Assembly (NCBI GenBank): GCA_028736075.1
Contig: CP117875.1
Coordinates: forward strand, 3,038,001-3,102,000
From: Chryseobacterium sp. KACC 21268
GTDB taxonomy: Bacteria; Bacteroidota; Bacteroidia; Flavobacteriales; Weeksellaceae
Length of the DNA: 64,000 bases
Direction of reading: 5' to 3'
Each line of letters opens with the position of its first letter. Within the stretch, counting starts at the first letter, position 1. The notes below the pieces were generated by a model, which saw nothing but the letters and a program-made list of their open reading frames with translations, had not been told where the DNA came from and did not search any database. Position numbers and translations under genes: made by a program. Below are positions 10,201-18,591 of this stretch, one piece after another.

Positions 10201-11439
10201 CCCGGTTTGTGCCGCATTCATGGCAACGGTATTGTGGTAAAATCTGGAACCGACACCGTTTGCGACCACAATTCCCATTCCTGTATTTCCAAAAGAACCG
10301 CTGGAAGCGACATCCGAAATGAAATTATTGGCAAGCAATATTTGCGAAGATTCAATAGTGACGTCCAGATGAATTCCATAGATGGATCCACCGACTGTAT
10401 TTTTAGCATTTGAAATCTTGTTCGCTGAAATTTCAAGAGTTTTAGCAGATCCTTTAATCCAAATGGCGCGGCCGTTATAAGTCCCGGATGCTTTTACATC
10501 CTGAAGTAAATTTCTCCTGATAACCGTGTTTTCTGAGTTTTCGAGCACGATTCCCAGATTGGCATCGGAACTGTTTGTATTGGCAATGGCAATCATACTA
10601 TTGTCGAGGATATTAACATTCCTGACATTAGAAAATAAGATGGGTGTCGAAGTTTTCTGCGCATCGGTTGTACCTCCTCCAAGATTGTTGGCAGAGAAAA
10701 GGATGTTTGAACTTCGCAGTTCGGCTGTATTACCTCCTTTGACAATCATCCCCTGACGCACGTTTGAAAATAAATTGTTTTTTACATTTATATCTGAAAT
10801 CAGTGCGGTAGCTGTTGTACCGCTGAGTGCATTGTTACCATTACGGCTGTTACTTCCGCAGAAGATTCCTGCGAGTATAGATTCGCCACCGTTGGGAGAA
10901 TTCATCTGAAGGTTAGCATTCGAAATACTAATATTGTTTGCAGCGTTGGCGCCATTTGAGGAAATCCAGACCACTGTTCTCGCTGTATAACCAATATTAT
11001 CATTGTTGACAATTGTGAGATTACGGGTATTTCCGTTGGCTGTATTACTGCCGTCGATAATGATGTTATCAGCACCGTCCACCTGCAGTACACCCGGGAC
11101 ACCGGTCCAGTCGTTCTCTTTTGATGCTGTAATGATAACGTTCTTATTTCTGTTCGGCTTTATAGTCAATGTATTCATAGTGCTGGTTCCAGGGAATTGA
11201 ACGATCCTAATAGGAAAAATTTCACCTGGTCCGTAAGTGGTATTGTCCAGCAGAAACGTTACAGGTCCCGCCACACCATCCGTATTTATCCGTGCAATCG
11301 CGGTGGTAAGCTTATCAAAAGGAGCAGGCTGCCCGCTTCCAATAACGTACGTCCCGGAAAGTGCTGAACTTGAGGGCGACTGCTGTGCGATTGATGAAGA
11401 TACTAACAGAAATGCAAAAAACAGTAATAATTTTTTCAT
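4210..11439 (-). CDS. giant secreted beta-helix/FN3 protein with T9SS signal
   Basis: 2409 residues. An N-terminal signal peptide (MKKLLLFFAFLLVSSSIAQ) sends it through Sec; the C-terminal ~75 residues (LDHVEVFDMNGRLLVVAKNI ... ISKKIIN) form a type A T9SS sorting domain, so the product should be exported across the outer membrane and kept on the surface or released. Residues ~20-555 look like a right-handed parallel beta-helix rich in N-x-I repeats (NIIIDGSNT, NNISISNANL). Residues ~560-680 form a fibronectin III-like domain. The middle holds more beta-helical repeats, residues ~1716-1790 a PKD/Ig-like domain (TQTGTYTVTVKDANG). The role is probably adhesion or polysaccharide contact; no catalytic site is evident. 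It is monocistronic, with 320 bp of AT-rich DNA upstream. Confidence 0.9.
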   Translation of the reverse strand: MKKLLLFFAFLLVSSSIAQQSPSSSALSGTYVIGSGQPAPFDKLTTAIARINTDGVAGPVTFLLDNTTYGPGEIFPIRIVQFPGTSTMNTLTIKPNRNKNVIITASKENDWTGVPGVLQVDGADNIIIDGSNTANGNTRNLTIVNNDNIGYTARTVVWISSNGANAANNISISNANLQMNSPNGGESILAGIFCGSNSRNGNNALSGTTATALISDINVKNNLFSNVRQGMIVKGGNTAELRSSNILFSANNLGGGTTDAQKTSTPILFSNVRNVNILDNSMIAIANTNSSDANLGIVLENSENTVIRRNLLQDVKASGTYNGRAIWIKGSAKTLEISANKISNAKNTVGGSIYGIHLDVTIESSQILLANNFISDVASSGSFGNTGMGIVVANGVGSRFYHNTVAMNAAQTGTSAAIYFSGGTNLDVRNNIFTNTGKTGTETYFGPYAIQIATGVTFSALNYNDYYATYVGRSGEAVSTTLAQWRTATGGDVNSLNVLPVFTSVSDLHLNAGTNLELSKKGQVIPAVPADIDGQVRSTDSSPNMGPDMGADEFSAVTVLAPTAQSTLLTFTNVTSNSFNIGWTKGTGTGLNSLVVIRAATDITSSPADGTGYTANTAFGSGSQIGSGNYVVYAGSGNTVSVTGLSSSTTYYAAVFEYNGTAATTRYLTANPLKGNQSTSSLGWQISNTNTVDKINFDETVSGVNNGPFTGAGFDPATAAGQLNSNAWSLTGFEDGAIPFGGINSNPDFGRGISSGGVSAGGIYAFETSANNKALGIQPSTKDFNPGTVTLRFQNQTSVPITSLSIGYKVYVYNDQATSSSFNFSHSADNVTFTGISQLNVVSSGQADVSPFWKSSYRVATITGLNIPAKGVYYLRWSGATATGSAYDEFALDDIVLSANPTSNFAAFEGLAQTFYVHGNTSLSGNTTVAEDLKLTAGKLSIGSHTLTLGGTVTNTIAGGLQGSAASNLSVMGSSNPTLSFDQTISGTTNLLNDLRVPFDAPENEVFLSNPVVINGILNVGIDHTLNLGTNALTGLLSTIIVNGNLRTQNTTSLPFPSGKTFLGTGKVTYDAIAAQTLVTGTYNHLTLNSPEGTSAGGAVNVNGVLFLPQANPSNGVRGSLDMGSYVLTMGPNATNIGQGDVTGITTRNSILPNVLYTFGNPNTSIIFPAVGTLPTSLSLKTLTGTAPAWRPGAIKRTFDFIQTGAAGTKAIIKGHYLDSELNGNDEEKLVDWARINASGTTLEQGRSNYSTTDNWVELTNVNVGLYFTSNFDQVNLTLDESSAAYLIWNGSVSNSWTTADNWTPSATPSDQTAVFIPDAATTLNDPSLNLSTLIGSIQIDTGGILNAPADSQLTVNNGAGAWINNGTFNPGTGTSRVVFTNLDATIAGVTNFNNITINSNAGLRPLTDNIMRISGSFVRLGNFTSAAIHNTVEYTGINQQIALPNGASAAYHDLIISGTGAVFPSSLQISGDFTVNEAVDFSGKTIVMTGLEPQRIGGTGNPHFHNLTVNNSDTGLSLSSTVTVNGLLTLTAGRINIGNFDLTLGAAAVAGTFSLKNMIVAEGTGFVRRPFTTTDSYFFPIGELTSTPAYSPITVDVTSGTFSNAFVEVSVTDMKHPGNQSLTNYLSRYWSVRQTGITGSLATVTANVVAAEILVSVEPMYAAQLSGTFSQQTNPWKRFSPLNNLTLTAEGAILEPSKTSYFTGIKGGAFTAAVLNGGTFCANETVALASNVTGGDMPYTYEWSGGLGNAATAIPTQTGTYTVTVKDANGISATGETSVTINPAPIAGILSANQTVCFAFEPETISLTGNTAPVLYWQRSDLPNFANPITINNTTNTLTSREAGEIIGTTYFRAAVGNSSCGTVFTETAIIDTRTTVWNGKSWTNGIPDIRTAAVVSGGNYSLDTNLNACSLTITNGSNVYVPDNFDLTLDGTLTVASGSTLTMESNTNLVQLSNEQNFGNIILKRSSAALYKLDYTMWGSPLNGSQKLKNFSPQTLSNRFYTYNPVTDLFNVVDPLVTGFTAGMGYLIRMPDNHIPSGGSNLPQRWTGIFTGTPNNGSVTVPLVYGSEGFNLVSNPYASMMNADLFLAANAAAIDGTIYFWRRRNAVPDASAYYATYTTAGGTGVPSGSGTPSATSDIPNGFIQIGQGFIVQKKTAGGSANLLFSNKMRTSANDADQFFRNISGANRSRIWLNVTNPAGVFGQTLIAYMSSASNGIDQSDGKYLGDGSTALTSWLDNGEYIIQGREPFVSSDIVPLNFRTLSAGTYTIAIDHVDGIFSESQDIYLRDKITNIDQNLKNASYTFSTEAGIYNSRFELVYTSNFLASENTSGLESNSVVLYKKDKDIVVSSKQATLDHVEVFDMNGRLLVVAKNINSKVLSLNVGQANQVLIFRITSIGGVTISKKIIN

Positions 11440-11759
11440 AAAAATGAATGTAAAAATATTTGACTTAAAAAACTAAATCCATCAACTTCTGAGTAAAAGC
11501 AGATCGACAATACAAAATTTTTGCTGATAATAAAATACTTAGCCATTTACATTTTTTCAGACTTAATACGTTATATTAGAAATACGGTGCATCATGCAAT
11601 ATGATAGATTTATTGTGATTAAATATGTGAAATATATTACCATATTTAAATATCATTTTATAATTGATAAATATATTTATTTATTTGGATATAATACACA
11701 TTTATATTAACTTTATATTAAATAATATACTTTTATAAATTGTACAAAAAAAATATAAA
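11440..11759. other. divergent intergenic region
   Basis: Very AT-rich DNA between the giant surface-protein gene (minus) and a small exported protein gene (plus); it must hold both promoters. I see no exact TAnnTTTG box that I would defend. Confidence 0.4.
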
Positions 11760-12050
11760 ATGAGAAACTTACTCATAATATTTACGCTCATAGCAGGATC
11801 TTTTACCCTCGCTCAACAGCGTGACAACGTCTTTGGTGATAGAGAGAATCATAAATTATTTGATCAGGAAGAGAATAGACAGGAAGAGATCGGTCCCAGC
11901 CAACGCGGTCCGGGTACAAATACGCCAGATGGTGATCTTGAAGATGCAGAGCCGGTACCTATTGATAAGAACAAAGGTTGGTTATTGATTATCGCCGTGG
12001 CAATTATCGTTTACTACACAGTTATAAGAAAAAGGTCGCTAGGTAAATAG
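11760..12050 (+). CDS. small exported single-helix membrane protein
   Basis: 96 residues: a signal peptide (MRNLLIIFTLIAGSFTLAQQ), an acidic, Gly/Pro-rich linker (GPSQRGPGTNTPDGDLEDAE, PVPIDK), and one C-terminal membrane helix (GWLLIIAVAIIVYYTVI) followed by RKRSLGK. The basic tail suggests that the C-terminus is cytoplasmic and the linker periplasmic. Proteins of this shape are common in Chryseobacterium and are uncharacterised; I do not infer a function. It stands alone and ends with TAG. Confidence 0.75.
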   Translation: MRNLLIIFTLIAGSFTLAQQRDNVFGDRENHKLFDQEENRQEEIGPSQRGPGTNTPDGDLEDAEPVPIDKNKGWLLIIAVAIIVYYTVIRKRSLGK

Positions 12051-12362
12051 TTGTACTAAAATCTCTTAAAATTTTTATGTCAATTTTCATATCATCTATC
12101 AGACGTTACTTAAATTAATGATGCTATTTTAGTTATTTTACACTACATCTATTTGCATTTTTCTATGTTATTAACTTTTTTGCGCGGACCATTATATTAT
12201 GGTATTCACAAAGTGAATCGTAATAAAAAAAAATTACCAACGAACAATGGTATCTGTCCAGGATGCTGTTGAAGAAAAATGAAAATTGCTCATCCTATTT
12301 ACATTTTCCGAGAAACCCAAGCATATCAAACAGATTTAAAAAGGAATCAATGGGATTACTAA
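12051..12362. other. intergenic stretch, no gene seen
   Basis: AT-rich DNA between convergent genes. I see no ORF, repeat or strong terminator hairpin. Confidence 0.4.
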
Positions 12363-12614
12363 TCAAACGTTGTCGTAAGAATTTAAGACGCTCCAATCAA
12401 TAATAATGATCTCTACTAATGATGCACTACTGCTGTTAGCCGGGAACCACGCTATGTGTTTAATTATAAAGTAATCTTGATTTTTGCATAATTGATCATT
12501 CTTTCTCTCGGAGATGATTTCAGATACAGATATTGATTCCCCAATTCGTGGAAAAAAGGGAATATTCCATTTAATCGTGACTGATGAAAGATTATAACAT
12601 AACTTTACTTCCAT
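12363..12614 (-). CDS. hypothetical small protein
   Basis: 83 codons from an ATG (MEVKLCYNLSSVTIKWNIPF...). The amphipathic beta-strand pattern and the balanced use of charged residues look coding, but no domain is recognised. It lies 57 bp downstream of the CheR remnant on the same strand and so at the end of the phosphorelay cluster. It may be an intact small gene or a fragment. Confidence 0.45.
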   Translation of the reverse strand: MEVKLCYNLSSVTIKWNIPFFPRIGESISVSEIISERKNDQLCKNQDYFIIKHIAWFPANSSSASLVEIIIIDWSVLNSYDNV

Positions 12615-12671
12615 AATTTTTATCCTAAGATAACAATAAAAAATTATTAAAATGTCTCTAATTCAAGACAG

Positions 12672-12971
12672 CTATCTTAGCCCTTGAAAATTTGAAAACC
12701 AAAAGAAGTTAACATGGATAGGAATCAGTACATCAAATCTTGTTTTTTCTTGAATCAACCTTTGGATCAGAAATTTGTGATATAATTGAATTTCTTTCAA
12801 TAATATTGCTATCGAATATGCTTCTTTTCCTGTTGAACAACCTGCAAAGCAAATTCTGATCAGTGGATAGTTTATTAATTGATGCAAAATTTCTTCTCTC
12901 AAAACTTTAAAGAAATGAGTATTTCGGAACATTTCTATACCGTATCTCTGTAAAACTTGTGAAATAGTCAT
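12672..12971 (-). pseudogene. CheR-type methyltransferase fragment
   Basis: The centre of this frame reads MFRNTHFFKVLREEILHQL then PLIRICFAGCSTGKEAYSI and AILLKE, the SAM-binding core of CheR (family form: ...EMFRDP.F...WSAGCSTGEEAYSIAILLKE). The N-terminal domain is reduced to a few residues, and after LYHKFLI the sequence no longer resembles CheR, so both ends are lost. Intact CheR proteins methylate chemoreceptors or sensor kinases, and in Bacteroidetes often sit with CheB beside CHASE3 kinases. Here it follows the broken response regulator and the CHASE3 kinase; no CheB is present. Confidence 0.75.
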
Positions 12972-13021
12972 TCATACAAATCCGGATGACCCGTCTTTTG
13001 AACGAATCTCTTCTGTATCAT

Positions 13022-13387
13022 CTACAGTAATTTTTCAATAGACTTCAACAATAGGTCAACATCGATCGGCTTTTTAACATACGCTTGTGCTCCGGCATCG
13101 AGACATTTCTGTCGGTCTTCTTACATTGCCTTCGCAGTGACTGCAACAATCGGTATCGTATTGATTGATGGCGTTTGACGTATGATCTTTAACGCAGTAT
13201 AACCATCCATATCCGGCATCATCATATCCATCAATACGATCCCGATATCAGGATCACTTTTTAAAATCTCGATAGCATCCTTTGCTGTCGTCGACGTTTC
13301 TATCCGAAAATCACGTGCCTTTAATGTCAACTTAAGCGCAAATATGTTTCGGGGATCATCATCAACGATCAAAATTTTTTTTTTCAT
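13022..13387 (-). pseudogene. CheY-like response regulator with a premature stop
   Basis: The frame MKKKILIVDDDPRNIFALKL carries the acidic pocket (DDD), phosphoacceptor Asp in VLMDMMMPDMDG and the switch Thr in VAVTAKAM. Then TAA (13123-13121) interrupts it. The same frame continues EDRQKCLDAGAQAYVKKPID to its natural TAG at 13024-13022, including the conserved Lys of KKP. One stop codon is therefore the only lesion in a 121-codon receiver. A product truncated at VTAKAM would lack the final helix and the catalytic Lys. It lies 106 bp downstream of the CHASE3 hybrid kinase and was probably its partner. Confidence 0.8.
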
Positions 13388-13493
13388 ATTTCGGATAATT
13401 AGTTTTTTTTGGTCTTATGCATTATGCAGCCTTAGAACTTATAGTTTCAAGATACTGTACTTAAGAAAGAACATTCATCAATTTGACCGTTAT

Positions 13494-16400
13494 TTAACTT
13501 TGATAGAGCCAGACACGAAGCAAAGAAAGAAGTTGATCCATATCAACAGGTTTCGTAATATAATCCGAAGCCCCTGCATCAAGACATTTCTGTCGATCTC
13601 CCATCATCGATTTGGCAGTTACAGCAATGATCGGCATCCTAAAGTATTTCGGAATTTTTCTAATCTCCTTTATCGATTCATACCCATCCATATTTGGCAT
13701 CATCATATCCATCAAAACGACATCTACATCAGGATTCTCAGCAATCTTTTCCAACGCCTGAACGCCGTCCATTGCCACAATGACCTCTACATTATATTTC
13801 TCCAATGCTTTCGTTAAGGAGAAGATATTTCGAACATCATCATCGGTAACGAGAATTTTCTTTCCACTCAACACTTCCGTCAGTGAACCCAGAGTTCTGT
13901 TTCGTATGTTTTCGGGCGAACCGTTCTTTTCTTCGACCAGATGCAGGAATAATCCGACCTCATCCAAGATCCTCTGATAAGAATGTGCGGTCTTTACAAC
14001 AATCGAATCAGCGTATTGTTTGATTTTCAATTCTTCGGCCGTAGATAAATTTTGTTCTGTAAAAATAATGATCGGTAGATCTTCCAGACCTTCATGGCTT
14101 TTTATCGACTCTATAATTTTATAGGAATTTCTTCTGTTAGCACCGATGTCAAAGATCACACAGTCCACCCCATTTTGATTGAAAGCTTTAACACTGTCCT
14201 CCACCGTATCTTCTACTGACATCGAAATATCAAAATTACCGAGGAAATAAGAAAGCGCACTGGCATGTTTGGCATTTTCTTCTACGATCAAAACTTTCTG
14301 TGGCGATCTTTTTAGGGCTTCCTCAATCTTCCTGAAAACATCCGTCATCTGCTCAATGGCTACAGGCTTATTAATAAAATCGATAGCACCTTTCATCAAA
14401 CTTTCCTTTCTTACTTGTAGTGAAGACATCATATGAACAGGAATTGGTTTTGTCTGAGGCTCAGACTTTAATTGATCCATCACTTTCCAACCGTCCATAA
14501 CAGGAAGTTGTACATCCAGTAAAATAGCATTGGGATGGAATTCCATTGCCGCTGATAATGCCTGATCCCCTCTCACGACTACTACTCCCTTGTAGTTCTG
14601 CATTCGTGCAAATTTTAGTAATGCCTTGGCAAAATTGGTATCATCCTCGACGATAAGAATTACTTTGTCATCTTTTGAAATGACGTCTCTGTCGTCCTCA
14701 ACATCATCAGGAATCTCCAGGTGACTGGAAACCGCTGTCACATCATTTTCCTCATAGTAAATAATGTTTTTGATCTCTTCGTCATCATCCAAAATGACAT
14801 CAACCAAATTCTGATCTGAGTGCCCGCCTCCATTGACAAGAGTCCGTCGTGAACTTGCACTCATTGGGATGACCAGTCTGAATTCACTTCCTTTGCCGAC
14901 TTTACTTGTAAGACTTAGATAACCACCTAATAATTTGGCAATTTCCCGGCTTATGGACAATCCAAGACCGGTCCCTCCAAATTGACGCTGCGTCGATCCG
15001 TCAGCTTGCTGGAATGCTTCAAAGATGATCTTCTGTTTATCTTCAGGAATTCCGATTCCTGAATCCTTGACAGAGAAAATAATGAAATCTTTATTATCCG
15101 GATCTATTCTAATGTTCAATGCAACACTTCCCTCTTTTGTAAACTTCAGAGCATTGGAAAGGAGATTCCTAAGAACCTGATCCAATCGCAGACGGTCCGT
15201 CTCGACGCTATCAGATAAGCTTTTGTCGATATTGATACTAAATTCAATTCCTTTTTCTTTGACCAAGGGATCCATTAAATTTTTCAGGTCCCTCACCACT
15301 TCAATGATCACTACATCTTCATACTCCAAAGACATTTTTCCGGATTCGATTTTAGCCAGATCTAAAATTTCGTCGATCAGCGTCAATAAACTGCTTCCTG
15401 CACTTTGAATGACCTTCGCTGATTCTATCTGATCTTCAGTAAGGTTTTCCTCATGATTCTCCCCCATCAGACGGGATAAAAGTAGGATCGAATTCAACGG
15501 CGTTCGTAGTTCGTGTGACATGTTCGCCAAGAACTCTGATTTATACTGTGTACTTAAGGCCAGCTCTTCAGCTTTTTTCTGAATCTCGATATTACGTTCG
15601 GCGATCAGCTGATTTTTTTCTTCCAATGATTTCGAACGTTCTTCCAGTTCCGTATTGGTATGCATAAGTTCCTCTTGCTGTACTTTCAGCTCTTCTTCCG
15701 ATGACTGAAGTTTCTGAGTCTGCGCTTCGAGTTCTGAATTCAAGTTTTCCAATTCAGAGTGCTGAACCTGAAGTTCTTCTGACTGTGCCTGTGTTTCCTC
15801 CAAAAGACGCTGCTCTTTTTCACGGCCTCTCGCTGCGCGGAGTGCGATGGCAATATTCCTTGAGCTTTCAACAAAATAATCTATTTTATCCTGATCAAAG
15901 TTCTCGTTTGAGCTTACCTCTATTACTCCAAATGTGAGTCTGTCCAGTATAATAGGTATCAAAAGAATAGCTTTGATCTTAATTGTACTGCTAGCAAAAG
16001 TTATCGCAAAATCATCTTCATTTAGATCATTGTATGCTTTCGGTTCTTTCTGAACAAAGACCTGACCTACCATTCCCTCTCCTGGATCGAAGGTCTGTTT
16101 CATATTATTCTCCAGACCGGATGCAATGCTCAGTTTCAGTTTTCCATCGTCCATCAGGTAAATAGCACCGTTGATACAGTCTCCATAGTCGATCAACTGG
16201 TGGAGAGCTTCGGCCGTGACCTGTTTTACCAATTTGTTCCCTACCAGGGATTCATTCAAAAGAGCCATACCTTTCTGTCTCCAATCGCTTTTATTGATCT
16301 TCTCGAAAGAAATTTTAAGGGAGTCCGTCATATGATTGAGGGAATCGACAAGATCTCCTAGCTCACCATTATATTCATCAGTTATTCTTTGACTATAATC

Positions 16401-17117
16401 TCCATTCGATACCCGTCCTGCTACCTGCTGGATCACAGTGACACGTCTTGATATCTCAAGATCTTTATCCTGTAGTTCCTTTTCCAATTTATCCCTGCGA
16501 TGCAGATCATTACTTAGTTTAACATAGAAGAATAGTGTAACAATTACTGCTGCCAGTGACGAAAAGACGATAAATAAAATGGTCGTAGCCGATGAGCTAT
16601 CAAGATCCCTGTTTTTCTTCTCAAGGCGTTTTTCCTCATATTGAATGAAATCTTTGACGATCCTTCTACAGTTGTCCATATAGTTCTTACCCGTCAGCAT
16701 TTCGTCCTGCGTCATCAAAATACCTTTGCGTCTGTTCTCAACAAACAACTTGATCGTCTTAATATTTTTATCTGCATTATTCTGCAACATTGCAAGCCTC
16801 TCAAGTTGGGATCCATCACTCAAACCAACGTATTGCGCACGAGCTAATGCTTTAGAATATTCCCTTATTCCTCGGTCATAGGGTTCAAGGAAATTATATT
16901 TTCCAGTGATCTGGTAACCCCTGTTTCCAGTTTCGGCATCAATGAGGGAAATAAGAACGTCCTTTACCGCGATCATCGATTTTCTGCTTTTCACGACACT
17001 GTCACGATAGGCCATCTGATTCTGGATGCTCAGGTAAGATGCGGCTGAACTGGCAATTAATATAAGCAAGGAAAACCCAATCCCGAATTGAAGATTTCTT
17101 TTAATTTTTTTAGGCAT
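13494..17117 (-). CDS. CHASE3-HAMP-GAF hybrid histidine kinase with three receivers
   Basis: 1207 residues. A first membrane helix (~10-28), a CHASE3 sensor domain (~30-170; the DAETGNRGYQITGKYNFLEP signature), a second helix (~178-200), HAMP (~230-285), GAF (~300-425), a long coiled coil (~430-520), HisKA with the phospho-His in SHELRTPLNS (~534), HATPase with the DSGIGIPEDK and FGGTGLGLS boxes, then three receivers. Receivers 1 (~830-950) and 3 (~1085-1207, VLMDMMMPNMDGYE) have full pockets. The middle one has IVEEN in place of the usual acidic pair but keeps FDIG and a Lys. This is a BarA-like inner-membrane phosphorelay kinase; the stimulus is unknown. It lies 4 bp from the upstream kinase gene and is probably co-transcribed. 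Confidence 0.9.
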   Translation of the reverse strand: MPKKIKRNLQFGIGFSLLILIASSAASYLSIQNQMAYRDSVVKSRKSMIAVKDVLISLIDAETGNRGYQITGKYNFLEPYDRGIREYSKALARAQYVGLSDGSQLERLAMLQNNADKNIKTIKLFVENRRKGILMTQDEMLTGKNYMDNCRRIVKDFIQYEEKRLEKKNRDLDSSSATTILFIVFSSLAAVIVTLFFYVKLSNDLHRRDKLEKELQDKDLEISRRVTVIQQVAGRVSNGDYSQRITDEYNGELGDLVDSLNHMTDSLKISFEKINKSDWRQKGMALLNESLVGNKLVKQVTAEALHQLIDYGDCINGAIYLMDDGKLKLSIASGLENNMKQTFDPGEGMVGQVFVQKEPKAYNDLNEDDFAITFASSTIKIKAILLIPIILDRLTFGVIEVSSNENFDQDKIDYFVESSRNIAIALRAARGREKEQRLLEETQAQSEELQVQHSELENLNSELEAQTQKLQSSEEELKVQQEELMHTNTELEERSKSLEEKNQLIAERNIEIQKKAEELALSTQYKSEFLANMSHELRTPLNSILLLSRLMGENHEENLTEDQIESAKVIQSAGSSLLTLIDEILDLAKIESGKMSLEYEDVVIIEVVRDLKNLMDPLVKEKGIEFSINIDKSLSDSVETDRLRLDQVLRNLLSNALKFTKEGSVALNIRIDPDNKDFIIFSVKDSGIGIPEDKQKIIFEAFQQADGSTQRQFGGTGLGLSISREIAKLLGGYLSLTSKVGKGSEFRLVIPMSASSRRTLVNGGGHSDQNLVDVILDDDEEIKNIIYYEENDVTAVSSHLEIPDDVEDDRDVISKDDKVILIVEDDTNFAKALLKFARMQNYKGVVVVRGDQALSAAMEFHPNAILLDVQLPVMDGWKVMDQLKSEPQTKPIPVHMMSSLQVRKESLMKGAIDFINKPVAIEQMTDVFRKIEEALKRSPQKVLIVEENAKHASALSYFLGNFDISMSVEDTVEDSVKAFNQNGVDCVIFDIGANRRNSYKIIESIKSHEGLEDLPIIIFTEQNLSTAEELKIKQYADSIVVKTAHSYQRILDEVGLFLHLVEEKNGSPENIRNRTLGSLTEVLSGKKILVTDDDVRNIFSLTKALEKYNVEVIVAMDGVQALEKIAENPDVDVVLMDMMMPNMDGYESIKEIRKIPKYFRMPIIAVTAKSMMGDRQKCLDAGASDYITKPVDMDQLLSLLRVWLYQS

Positions 17118-17121
17118 AAAA

Positions 17122-18591
17122 TTAATTTAATGGTAATGTAAAATAAAATGTTGAACCTTCGTTAACTTTACTTAGAACACCAATGGTCCCTTTATGTTCT
17201 TTAATAATTTCAGAACAAATGAACAGCCCTATCCCCATCCCCTGAAACTGCACAGAAGATTCTTCGACACGATAGAATTTACGGAACACCGCATCCTGTT
17301 TAATAGCAGGGATCCCGATCCCAAAATCGGTAACACTTACCTTCACTTCATTTTCAGTCGTAGCTGTCGTTATAATAATTTGATTATTTTCCGGGGAGTA
17401 TTTGATGGCATTGGTCAAGAAATTGATCAACACCTGCTCTATACGTATCGTATCAAAATGAATCAGTTGATTGCTGCTTTCGAAGTTGCGATCAATTTTG
17501 ACATTGCGATCGTTGCTGGTCTGCAGAATGGTCTCAACCGTACTATTGATCAATTGTTCGAGATCTGACGGCTCTTTGTTAATCTTAAGCTTTCCGTTTT
17601 CAATTTTGGAGACATCCAACAGGTCGGTTATCAATGTATTGAGCTTCTCGATCTGATCCAATGCCTTTGTTACGAATACTACGTCGATATTTTCCTTGCT
17701 TCTTTTCATTTTACGTTCAAGAAGCTGGATATAGGCCTTGATGCTTGTTAAAGGCGTTTTCAATTCATGGCTGGCAATACTCAAGAACTCATCCTTCTCT
17801 TTCTCAACCTTTTTCTGATCATCTATATCTGTGAAAGTCCCTACCCAGTTTTTGACCTTTTCGTTTTGATAAACAGGCGACATTCTCAGCAAATGGTATC
17901 TGTGATCTTCTGTATACCGGTTTTTGATTCGTATCTCCAGCTCAAGTGGTTTTCCTATGGAAATACATCGATGAAACTCTTCATCAATATTCACATCGTC
18001 GATATGCGTTTTGGGAAATTCCTTGTCGGAATGAGAATATTGAAACCACTTTTTATTGACAAAATTGACAATTCCATTTTCATTTGTTGTAAATGCGATC
18101 TGGGGCAATGCTTCCAACATCAGATGGAAGTGATCGATCTCCGACCTCATATAGGCCTGAGCTTCCTTTCTCTCTTGAACCTCCAGTTCCAAACTTATTT
18201 GCGACGTTTTCAACGCCAATTTCTTTTCCTGCAGATCGTAGAAGGTCTTTACTTTCAGCATCAGAATTTCCGGTTCAATAGGTTTCGTCACATAATCTAT
18301 ACCACCTGACCTGTACCCTTTGGTAATAAACCTTTTGTCTGTATTGACTGCAGATAGAAATATGATGGGAATCTCCTTTGTCTTGCTATAGGCTGCCAAT
18401 GTTTCTGCAACTTCGAATCCATCCATCCCTGGCATCTGTACATCCAAAATAATTAAAAAATAGTCATTTTGTAAAGCTTTTGCCAAAGCCGCTTCGCCGG
18501 AATTTGCAGCATGTACATAAAAACCTTCGGACTCCAGTAATTTTTTTAATGAATAGATATTATTTTCGTTATCATCAACAATTAAGATCAT
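17122..18591 (-). CDS. receiver-PAS histidine kinase
   Basis: About 489 residues from ATG 18591 (MILIVDDNENNIYSLKKLLE); a longer frame from 18642 exists, but receivers normally start at this Met. Domains: receiver (1-~120; phosphoacceptor in IILDVQMPGMDG, Lys in VTKPIEPE), coiled coil, PAS (~165-275; WVGTFTDIDDQK at its end), HisKA with SHELKTPLTS, HATPase with VTDFGIGIPA and GMGIGLFI. There is no membrane helix, so it is cytosolic. A kinase with an N-terminal receiver usually takes its signal by phosphotransfer from another kinase, plausibly the CHASE3 kinase encoded 4 bp downstream. Confidence 0.9.
   Translation of the reverse strand: MILIVDDNENNIYSLKKLLESEGFYVHAANSGEAALAKALQNDYFLIILDVQMPGMDGFEVAETLAAYSKTKEIPIIFLSAVNTDKRFITKGYRSGGIDYVTKPIEPEILMLKVKTFYDLQEKKLALKTSQISLELEVQERKEAQAYMRSEIDHFHLMLEALPQIAFTTNENGIVNFVNKKWFQYSHSDKEFPKTHIDDVNIDEEFHRCISIGKPLELEIRIKNRYTEDHRYHLLRMSPVYQNEKVKNWVGTFTDIDDQKKVEKEKDEFLSIASHELKTPLTSIKAYIQLLERKMKRSKENIDVVFVTKALDQIEKLNTLITDLLDVSKIENGKLKINKEPSDLEQLINSTVETILQTSNDRNVKIDRNFESSNQLIHFDTIRIEQVLINFLTNAIKYSPENNQIIITTATTENEVKVSVTDFGIGIPAIKQDAVFRKFYRVEESSVQFQGMGIGLFICSEIIKEHKGTIGVLSKVNEGSTFYFTLPLN

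Noticed and set aside
13344-13817. 157-codon plus-strand frame opposite the hybrid kinase and response regulator
   Set aside because: It lies antisense to clear receiver-domain codons and its translation (many F, I, H, R) has no domain; a shadow frame.
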